Shown: piece after piece, positions 52,151 through 61,200 of the stretch | How the letters are laid out: each line of letters begins with the position of its first letter | Position numbering within the stretch: position 1 is the stretch's first letter | Virus record (IMG/VR): IMGVR_UViG_3300009164_000054 | Coordinates: 26,623-90,622 of that record | Strand: one strand, 5' to 3' | DNA: 64,000 bases | From: a virus | The notes under the pieces: model-generated | What the model was told of the DNA's origin: nothing | What the model saw: the letters and a program-made list of their open reading frames with translations, nothing else | Databases searched by the model: none | Program-made: the position numbers and the translations under genes

Positions 52151-55100
52151 AAGCACAAATTTTAAAAATTGCAGGGGTTAAATCTGAAAAGGAGTTCTAT
52201 AAAAAGTTTCCTTCAGAAGAAGCCTTTATGAAGAAACATGGTAAAGAGTTTAAGAAAGCTCAAACTGGTGCTGCAATCAATGCATCACAAGTACATCAAT
52301 CAGCATATAAACCTTTAAGTTATCAAACTCAAGTTGATGATGTTGATAAAATGCTTACAGGTTCTACAGAAGCTGAGAGACAAGCTGCATTAGCTAAACA
52401 ACAAGCTGCTGCTCCACAAGGTGGTGGAGGTGGTGGTTTTGATATTGCTGGTCTTATGAAGCTAGCTGGTGGTGCTATTGGTGGAGCTGCAAGTGGTGCA
52501 GCTGGAGCAAGTTCAGTAGCAGCAGCAGCAAGATATGGAGCAGATATTCACAGAGCACAATTTGGTGGTAATTATGATTTAGGAAAGAGTCCTGATTTTT
52601 CAATGAATGCTAATCAAGGATTTTCTCCAAAGCAAAATAGTTTCTCTATGCAAACTCCTAAGTTTAATGCATATGATCCTCAAGGAGATCAATCAGGAAC
52701 AAAAATGGCTAAAGGTATTTTTGAAGGGGCACATTCTGTAGGAGATAGTCCTTTCAAAGACGCAGATAAATGGTCTAAAGTGGGAGGAGCTGTAAGTCAA
52801 TTTGCAGGACCAGTTGGAGATATTATTAGTGGTATTGGAGAATTGAAGAAAGAAAAAGAAATGAAAAAAGCTGCTGAACAAGCAAGAGATGTAAGTAAGA
52901 TATCTCTTCAAGCAGCAGAGAGTGTTGATGTAGATGCAAGAAGACAACAATCTGAAAACATAGCTAAGCAAAGAGAAGCACAGATGCCAGTTAATACAGG
53001 AGAAGAATTCTTTCCTATATATGGTGTAGGTACAAATGTTCTTGCTAGGAATGGTTTTAGGTTACAAGGAGGTGGAGAAATACAAAATACATTTGCTCCA
53101 AATGATATATATACAGATAGTGGATATGAACCATTAAATGATACTAATATAAAACAATACTACCATGGTGGAAGATTACATCAAATGCAAGATGGTGGAG
53201 GAACTCCATGGGGAATGATTTCACAAAAGGCTACAGGTATAGGACAATCAATGATGGGTGGTCAAAATGCTGGTGGTAAAATTGGTGGCACAATAGGATC
53301 AGGAATTGGTACAGCTATTGGAGGACCACTAGGTGGAGCAATAGGAAACTTTGTTGGAGGATTAGCTGGTAATGCTTTAGATACCAATGCTAAGAAAATG
53401 AAGAAAGCACAAGATGCTACACAAAGAAACATGCAAGGGATGGCTAATGCTAATATGGCTAAAGGTATTCAAGCACAGAACCAATCTTATATGGAAGATG
53501 GTGGATGGGTTAGTCATGATTGGACTCCACAAGTTATAGCTTCATTTGGTGGTCTTGATAAACAAGAAGTATATAACTATGCACATGAAGGAATGGATTC
53601 ATTAAGAGCTGGTGGACACCTAAGAGAATATACACCTCCTAGTGATAGAGCTATGGAAACATATGAAAATGGTGGAGAAGTTAGAAGATCTGCTTTAAAT
53701 GGAGAAGTACAAACTACTTGGGGTGGTGGTATTAAAACATTATCTCATAATCCTTATATGCCTGGTACAGGAGAAACAATTCAATTTGTTGGAAACAGTC
53801 ATGATACATATGATCCTAAATCAAAACAAACAGGTATTGGAGTTAAGTATGGTCAAGGTAATCAAGATTCTTATACAGATTATGCTGAATATGGAACTGA
53901 ACAAGCTGATGCTAATGTTGAAGTAGAAAAAGAACCAGCAGCTGAATTAATTGATCCTGTTACAGGAGAGAAAAATTTAACTGTATGGGGTAATTTGAAA
54001 ATACCTAATCAATATATAGATATGCTAGGAGATAAAAATGCTAAAGGTAAAAAGTTTAAAAACTATGTAGCTGATCTATCTAAGATAGAAGAGAAACAAA
54101 ATACTATTATAGATAAATCATCTAAAGAACTTAGTGCTCTTGATCCAATAAACTCTTTTGATAAGTTAAAGCTTACAGCATTGCAAGCTAACATACAAGG
54201 AGCTAATATGAAACTTAAAGATGTAGCTGATAAAAAAATAAATGCAGCTTCTCTTCAGAATGCTATCAATGATACAGCAGAAGAACGTGGATTAGTTGCT
54301 GATGATCTTGCTAGAGGTAAAGCTAAGGTGGACAAAGAAGCTCAAAAACAATCTGCTAAGTTTGGTGGTAAGTTTACACAAGCTCAAGATGGAAAAGAAT
54401 TAACTGATGAACAGCTTATTGAACAAGCAGACATGCAAGGTGGCGAACTTGCTGAAGTTGTTATTACTAGACCTAAAAAATATGAAAATATAATAGATGA
54501 AGAATATGATGATTATGTAATGCCACAACAAAAATATGAATATGAACAAATAGAACCAGATAATGAGTATGATGATTATGTACGTGACTTAGGTTCTAAT
54601 GTTGTATCTAATAAAAAAACATCAACAAGATCTGGTAAGGATAGTGATTGGTGGGATAAAGCTACTTTGTTTGCTAATGCAATACTTCCTACTATTAGAC
54701 CAAGTGATGCAGAAGGATTAGATACAGCTCAGTTATATCCAGAAATGTTTGCTATGGCTACTAACCAAGTGGCTCCTGTACAAGCACAAACATATCAACC
54801 TGATTTAAGCACTCCTTATGATGTATCTTTTCAAGATCAACTGAATGCTAATCAAGCAGATTATAGAGCAGCACAAAGAACAATGGGATATAACCCAGCA
54901 GCTCAAGCTAATCTAAATGCACAGAAGTATCAGGCTAACCAATCTGTATTAGCAAATCAGTTTAGAGCTAATCAAGAAATGAAGAATAAAGCGTATGGAG
55001 AAAATAGAAATATGCTTAATGATGCTAAGTTAAAGAACCTAGCTATATTCGATAAGCAATATGAAAGACAAACAGAAGCATTAGCTAATACAAAAGCTAC

Positions 55101-55395
55101 AACACAAGCTGCTTTGAATTCTATATCTGATAAGTATGCTAAGAACAAACTAGAGAACAGAGAGTTGAAAACATATGAGAATATGTACAACTATAGATTT
55201 GGTCCTAACTTTAGAGCACAGAACATGAATCCTTTAGCACAGTGGGATACAGATTATAAAGGAGCTTCATCAGAAGAACTAGAAGCTATGACAGCTCTTA
55301 AGAAAGCACAAGATAAAAAAGAAGCTGCTGCCGCTAAGAAAGATAAAGCAGTATCTAGAAACGGTTCTATTGTAAAATCTTACAAAAATATATAA
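52147..55395 (+). CDS. giant virion cargo/ejection protein with glycine-zipper segments, 1082 aa
   Basis: N-terminus MKAQILKIAGVKSEKEFYKKFPSEEAFMKKHGKEFKKAQ is a basic helical start seen in virion cargo proteins. Two Gly/Ala-rich hydrophobic stretches look membrane-inserting: residues ~94-130 (GGGGGFDIAGLMKLAGGAIGGAASGAAG) and ~375-415 (KIGGTIGSGIGTAIGGPLGGAIGNFVGGL). A helical middle and a helical C-terminal half with QQ-rich and NANQADYRAAQRTMGYNPAAQA segments follow. Several FGG/NGG repeats occur (ARNGFRLQGGGE, YENGGEV, FGGKFTQ). Likely packaged in the head and ejected with DNA. Confidence 0.72.
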   Translation: MKAQILKIAGVKSEKEFYKKFPSEEAFMKKHGKEFKKAQTGAAINASQVHQSAYKPLSYQTQVDDVDKMLTGSTEAERQAALAKQQAAAPQGGGGGGFDIAGLMKLAGGAIGGAASGAAGASSVAAAARYGADIHRAQFGGNYDLGKSPDFSMNANQGFSPKQNSFSMQTPKFNAYDPQGDQSGTKMAKGIFEGAHSVGDSPFKDADKWSKVGGAVSQFAGPVGDIISGIGELKKEKEMKKAAEQARDVSKISLQAAESVDVDARRQQSENIAKQREAQMPVNTGEEFFPIYGVGTNVLARNGFRLQGGGEIQNTFAPNDIYTDSGYEPLNDTNIKQYYHGGRLHQMQDGGGTPWGMISQKATGIGQSMMGGQNAGGKIGGTIGSGIGTAIGGPLGGAIGNFVGGLAGNALDTNAKKMKKAQDATQRNMQGMANANMAKGIQAQNQSYMEDGGWVSHDWTPQVIASFGGLDKQEVYNYAHEGMDSLRAGGHLREYTPPSDRAMETYENGGEVRRSALNGEVQTTWGGGIKTLSHNPYMPGTGETIQFVGNSHDTYDPKSKQTGIGVKYGQGNQDSYTDYAEYGTEQADANVEVEKEPAAELIDPVTGEKNLTVWGNLKIPNQYIDMLGDKNAKGKKFKNYVADLSKIEEKQNTIIDKSSKELSALDPINSFDKLKLTALQANIQGANMKLKDVADKKINAASLQNAINDTAEERGLVADDLARGKAKVDKEAQKQSAKFGGKFTQAQDGKELTDEQLIEQADMQGGELAEVVITRPKKYENIIDEEYDDYVMPQQKYEYEQIEPDNEYDDYVRDLGSNVVSNKKTSTRSGKDSDWWDKATLFANAILPTIRPSDAEGLDTAQLYPEMFAMATNQVAPVQAQTYQPDLSTPYDVSFQDQLNANQADYRAAQRTMGYNPAAQANLNAQKYQANQSVLANQFRANQEMKNKAYGENRNMLNDAKLKNLAIFDKQYERQTEALANTKATTQAALNSISDKYAKNKLENRELKTYENMYNYRFGPNFRAQNMNPLAQWDTDYKGASSEELEAMTALKKAQDKKEAAAAKKDKAVSRNGSIVKSYKNI

Positions 55396-55435
55396 CTAAA
55401 CTCATTATAAAAAATTACTACAAAATGTTATTAAA

Positions 55436-55467
55436 TTTTGATAGTATAATAATTTAAATTAAATTTG
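55436..55467 (+). promoter_or_regulatory. promoter for the 905-residue cargo gene
   Basis: TTTTG at 55436-55440, exactly 19 bases, then TAAATTTG at 55460-55467: the best Bacteroidota-type promoter in the window. It lies in the 55396-55504 gap before the ATG at 55505, which has no other gene. Confidence 0.72.
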
Positions 55468-55504
55468 CTAATCTACATATTTATATGTATTAAAATAACA
55501 GACT

Positions 55505-58222
55505 ATGGCTTCATGGCAAGATAAAATACCAACTTTTAATCCTTATGTACAACAACTTCCTGTAGATGCTATGGTGAAAGTTGGTATGGCTAAACAGCAA
55601 CAATATGAAGAGGGAGTACAAAAGATACAAACAAGTATTGACAATGTTGCAGGTCTCGATGTTGTTTCAGAGGTAGATAAAAAATACTTACAATCTAAAC
55701 TTAACTCATTAGGTAATAACTTAAAACTGGTGGCTGCTGGAGATTTTTCTAATTTCCAGTTAGTCAACTCTGTTTCTGGTATGGCTAAACAAATTAGTAA
55801 AGATGAGAATGTTATGAATGCTGTAAGCTCTACTTCTAGAATAAGAAAAGAACAAAAGATATTAGAAGAGGCTGAGGCATCAGGTAAATCATCTGTACAG
55901 AACAGAGCTAAGTTTGAAGATGGTGTAAATCAATATATCAATAAGACAGACATAAAGCAATCTTATAATGGTAGATATACTCAGTATACTAACATAGATA
56001 AAAAGCTTAGAGAGGTAGCTGATAAAATACATGAATCAGATACATCATATGATAATCCATTTCAAAGAGATGCCTCTGGTAACACTCTTTATTTTTATAA
56101 AGATGCAAGTGGTAAAGAAGTGGCTACTACTGATTCTTCAAAAGGTTCACCTAAACAAGATGCAGCAATGTTAAGTGTTGGATCAAAAGCAAAATCTGCA
56201 CAGAAGATATTAAATACATTTTATGATACACTATCTCCTGATGATATAGAACAATTAAAGATTGATGGATGGTATCATTATAAAGGTAAAGATGTAAACA
56301 CATTTAAACAAGATGTAGTATCGAACTATAATAAAACTAAATCAATTGTAACTAATGGAGTTACTGAAATGGCTCTAGAACTACAGACTAACAACAAACT
56401 TACTCCTGCTCAAAGAGCTCAATATCAAGCTGACATAGATGATGCTAATGCAAAACTTGCTGATGGTAGTTTAGAAAAAGCTAGAGACAAAGAGATTTTA
56501 GATTTAGAAAGTATTACAGATTTTGAAGGGTATAAAGAAAAATTATATACACAGAAGACATTAACTAATCTTGCAGCTGATTTAGCTTATGATGATAAAA
56601 AGCTTGAGTTAAAAACTAATCCATATGAACAAGCTAATGATAGAAGATTACAACTAAACTTAGCATATAGTAATGCTGCTAGAGAACAAAATAATTGGGA
56701 AAGAGATTTTGCTAGAGATAATGCTCATTGGCAATATGAACAAGATGTAAAATCTAAAGAAGAAACAGCAAAAAAACAAAGAGATACTTTTGGAGCAATT
56801 GATCCAGGAGTAATATCTACAAATGTAGATGTACCATCACTATCAAAATTAGGAGGGGAAATAAATCTACTAACAGGAAAAAGAGATTCTTCTGGTAGAA
56901 TTATTATTGAAGGAGAATTAGATAGATTGAATCTAAGTGCATTTTCTACTATACCAGGAGGTAATAAAATGTCAAATACACAAAAAGAAGATTACTTAAC
57001 AAAGTTAACTGATAAATATTTAAAGAACCCTGGTTCAATTTCTGATGTTACTAATAATCCTGGATTAAGAAAGTATTTAGAATCTAGGAGACAACTACAA
57101 ATAAAAGTTGCATTAAAACAAAAACTATATAATACTACAAACAAATTAACACAAGGACTTGATGCAGATCTTCAAGGTTTAATAAAGTCTCAAAAAGGTA
57201 TTGTTGATAAGAATGGAAGAGAATTATATTCTGCAAAAGAATTATTTGATGTAAATAATGCATTGCAAAAATTTAATAAACTTGTACCACAATCTGGTGG
57301 TGGAAAACCAGTTATGAGTTTTGACAAACAAGCAGCAATGAATAATTTCAAAGGAACTAAATATCAGAATATTGCAAGTGCATATATTAAACAACAAGAA
57401 CTCATTGCAAAAGGTTCTTTATACTCAGAGCCTTTATCATATTCAGACAGAATAATACTTGACCAGACTAATAAAATAAAATCAAGAGTGACTCCTGTTG
57501 CTTCTAAAATAAATAATCAAAAACTAACAATTCAATCTGACTTCCTAGCTAAAAATGATCCTGAGAGACAGACACAAGTTGGTACTTTCAATACAGGAGT
57601 TAAAGGAACACGAGATAGAATTGCAGGATTTATTGGAAATGAGTTAGTTAATCAGAAATCATTAGGAGCTTTTGATTCTGATAAATTAGAGGATGCTTCA
57701 GTAGAAACTATTAAAAAAATGTTAAAGACTTCTGGAACTTTATATTCAATGGTTAAGAAGTTTGATGGCTCTGCAGATATGATTATTGAAGGTGCTGAGG
57801 GTAGACAAGTTTTACATGTTAGTGCTAATAAGGTGAATAGACATTTTCCAGAAATAGCAAAAGTTAATCCTTTGAATGCTGCAAAATATGCAATTCAAAG
57901 TTCTCCTGATCGTACTACAAATTTATTTACTGGTAGTGGAGAAGGTGGTGCAGTTAACTCTATGTTTAGTGGTTTTGACTTACCGTTATTAAGTAATTCT
58001 CAGGTAGCACCAAGAGTTAGATTTGATATAGAAGGTAGCCCTGATAATGATGGTAGTAATCTAGATGAGTTTACATTAAAAATGTATGTACAACCAAAAG
58101 GTAGCAATACGTGGGTTAAAGGATATATGAATCAAAACTATGTATCATTAGCAGGAATACAAGAGACTATAAATAATATAGGGGATACTACTATTGATTC
58201 TTTTTTAACAAAAAATAAATAA
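55505..58222 (+). CDS. virion cargo protein, 905 aa
   Basis: MASWQDKIPTFNPYVQQLPVDAMVKVGMAKQQQYEEGVQKIQTSID: the 'F.PYVQQLPVDAM..VGM.KQQQYE.GVQKIQ' start is typical of a large crAss-like virion protein next to the other cargo genes. Almost all helical with a hydrophilic, Lys/Glu-rich surface, NERDFARDNAHWQYEQ near residue 395, and a strand-rich C-terminal domain (MFSGFDLPLLSNSQVAPRVRFDIEG). No catalytic motif seen. Probably in the head or tail interior, ejected into the host. Confidence 0.75.
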   Translation: MASWQDKIPTFNPYVQQLPVDAMVKVGMAKQQQYEEGVQKIQTSIDNVAGLDVVSEVDKKYLQSKLNSLGNNLKLVAAGDFSNFQLVNSVSGMAKQISKDENVMNAVSSTSRIRKEQKILEEAEASGKSSVQNRAKFEDGVNQYINKTDIKQSYNGRYTQYTNIDKKLREVADKIHESDTSYDNPFQRDASGNTLYFYKDASGKEVATTDSSKGSPKQDAAMLSVGSKAKSAQKILNTFYDTLSPDDIEQLKIDGWYHYKGKDVNTFKQDVVSNYNKTKSIVTNGVTEMALELQTNNKLTPAQRAQYQADIDDANAKLADGSLEKARDKEILDLESITDFEGYKEKLYTQKTLTNLAADLAYDDKKLELKTNPYEQANDRRLQLNLAYSNAAREQNNWERDFARDNAHWQYEQDVKSKEETAKKQRDTFGAIDPGVISTNVDVPSLSKLGGEINLLTGKRDSSGRIIIEGELDRLNLSAFSTIPGGNKMSNTQKEDYLTKLTDKYLKNPGSISDVTNNPGLRKYLESRRQLQIKVALKQKLYNTTNKLTQGLDADLQGLIKSQKGIVDKNGRELYSAKELFDVNNALQKFNKLVPQSGGGKPVMSFDKQAAMNNFKGTKYQNIASAYIKQQELIAKGSLYSEPLSYSDRIILDQTNKIKSRVTPVASKINNQKLTIQSDFLAKNDPERQTQVGTFNTGVKGTRDRIAGFIGNELVNQKSLGAFDSDKLEDASVETIKKMLKTSGTLYSMVKKFDGSADMIIEGAEGRQVLHVSANKVNRHFPEIAKVNPLNAAKYAIQSSPDRTTNLFTGSGEGGAVNSMFSGFDLPLLSNSQVAPRVRFDIEGSPDNDGSNLDEFTLKMYVQPKGSNTWVKGYMNQNYVSLAGIQETINNIGDTTIDSFLTKNK

Positions 58223-58227
58223 AAATT

Positions 58228-61200
58228 ATGCCAATTTTTGATAATGAACTTATAGATAATACTTCTAATAGAAACTATGAACAACCTAAAGTAGATCTTA
58301 GGTCAATTGTTTTACCAGAAGTTGATACTAATCCTAACATGGGTGGATTTGAAAGTTATAATCAAGTTCCAGCTAAGAGAGGTCTCACTGTAGATGAAAT
58401 ATCAGAAATGAGTAGAGGTGTAAGAGACTCTACTGGTTGGGATTCTCCTATTGAGTTAGTTTCTAAAGGTGAATTATTATCAAATAAACGTTATCCAATG
58501 TTTCAAAGAGATGTAGATCTTGAGAACATATATGGATTACAACAATCTTGGTACAGTAAACTTGGACGCAGTCTTGTTAAGACAGGAGTAACTGCAGCAG
58601 GTACATTTGCACAATCTCTTACTGATATTCCTAATACAATCTCTGCAATAAAGAATGGTAGCATGTCTAAACTTGCTGGAGATCCAAATGGATATGAAGG
58701 TGGTATAGATAGTTGGATGAAAAATATGGAAGATATTATTCCTAACTATATGACAAGGGAAGAAAAAGCTCATCCATATTTAGCAATGATTCCATTTGCT
58801 CCAGGATCTGCAAACTTCTGGGGAGAATCAGTTCTTAAAAACTTAGGATTTACAGCTGGTGCAATTGCTGGAGCAGCTTTGCAAGATATTGCAATTGGTG
58901 CAGTTACAGAAGGTATAGGAGAACTTCCACTAGTAGCTAATCAAATTGGTAAAGCTGCCCTATGGCTTAATAAACTTGCAGGAGGGACTAATAAAATTGA
59001 AACTGTTCTAGATTTAGCAAAAGGATTAGGTAAAACAGAACAACAACTTTTAAAACTTGAGAAGTTAGGAAATTTAGCACAGTCTGCTAAAGTATTGAAT
59101 GGTGCAAGATATGGTATTATTAGTTGGGGAGCTGCACAAACAGAAGCTGGTGTTGAAGCTAGAGATGGGTATAGACATGTTAAAGAAGAATTAATTCAAC
59201 AATATAAAGATGGGCATTTTGGTGAAGAACCAATAGGACAAGATCTTCAAGAAATAGAAGACTATTCTACTAATGCAATGAATACTAGATTTGGTATTAA
59301 CATGGCATTACTAACTGTATCAAATGCTGTGCAGTTTGGAAATTTATTTAAATCATTCACTACAGCACAAAAAGGTATTACAGGAACTCTTGCAAAAGAA
59401 CTTGGAACTGCTGGTAAAATAGGTCTTAAAGAAGGAAGCATTGATGTATTTGAAAAGAAAGCTGCAACTGGTCTTGGTGGTAGAATATGGGACTCTGTTA
59501 AACCTAAACTAGCTAATGTATTATCTGAAGGTGTATATGAAGAAGGTGGACAGTTTGCTGCTGAAAGAGGAACATATGATTACTATACAAGAAAATATAA
59601 AAACCTTAGCAATCCAAATAATAAAAAGAACTGGGATGACTTAAATGAGATTACTAGTTCTACTACTTATGGATTATCTGAACAGTTCAATACTACTGAA
59701 GGTGTTAACAATATGATTGTTGGTGGTCTTACAGCTGTATTAACAGGAGGAGCACAACAGTTTTATGATTATAAAAAAGGAAATGGTGCAGACAAACGTT
59801 TAACCTCTTCTATTAATACACTTAATAGATATGGACTAACAGGAATTCTTTCTGATAAATATGATAATACATTAAGCTCTATGGCTATTGCAAAAGAAAT
59901 GCAAGCTGCAGCTGATAGTGGAAATGTATTCAAATATAAAAACTTAAAGCATGATATGTTTTTTAATTATGTACAATCTCGTATTCCATCAGGAATGCAT
60001 GATGTAACAATTGAACAATTAAACATGTTGAAAGATCTTAACAAAGAAGATTTTGAAAAGTCTTTTGGTATGGACTTCAATGCGTCTAATCAAAATACAG
60101 TTGCTGGATATGTAGATTCTTTGATTGAGAAAGCTAATTATATTAAATCAACTACAGAAGCTATTAATGGTACATTTAAAAATCCATTTGCATATAATGT
60201 AGATCCAAAGAATGAAGAAGAGGCTACTGAATCTTTTAATCATGCTACATTTGAAAATTGGAAAAAAGATCTTACATACTATGGAACAGTTAAAGATGAT
60301 GTAAATGATAGACTTGAGTCCATAGAACAAAAAGTGATTGCAGCTAACCCACTTATCAATAATGATATACTAGCTAAAGTTACAGATAAAGATTCATTAA
60401 CTGAACTATCTAGATCTTATGAAGAACAAGCTAATAGATTAAATGGAACTATTAATGAGAACACTACCACTGCTGATAGAAAAGCTATAAGAGAGCAAAT
60501 AAAAGCTTTACGTACAAGTTCTGAAAAGATTAACCTAGCTTTAAACAATGGTAATCTAGATTTAAAAACATTCAATTCAATATTAAACTTTGAATTAAAT
60601 AATCAAGATGGTAAAAAAGATGATGTTGTAGGTTTTGAAAATGCAACAGAATTATTCAACTATGGTGCAGATATCAATAAGTTAACCAATCTTAAAAAGA
60701 ATTCTTCAGAGATATTTGATAAACTTTCTTCAGAAGAAGGATTTGATAAATATTTCAAACAAGCAGAAGATATTGCTAAAGAAGAAGTTCCTTTAGAAGA
60801 TTTAGAAAAAGCAGAAACTTCTTTTACATTTGTGAACAAAGAGAAAGTAAAAGAACCACTACAAGTTGATAGAGAGTACGAAATAAAAGCTACAAAGAAA
60901 GCATCCATTAAGAAACTTGCTGATGATAGATATCAAGTAACAAGTCCTGATGGCACTACATCATTTCATAAAACTAAAGAAGAAGCTGCTGAAGAGGCAA
61001 AAGATCTAACTGATGAGAGCAATAACCTATCTAAAGTGAAGGTGTTAGCTTTGAACGAAGATGGTACAGTTAAGGTGGAAGATGTGAATGGTGATATATT
61101 AAACATTGATCCTAAAAGATTAAGTGGTTATAAGAAACTTGAAACAGATCAAGAGAAACTATTAAAGAATAAAGAACAGTTAACCAAAGAACAAACTGAT

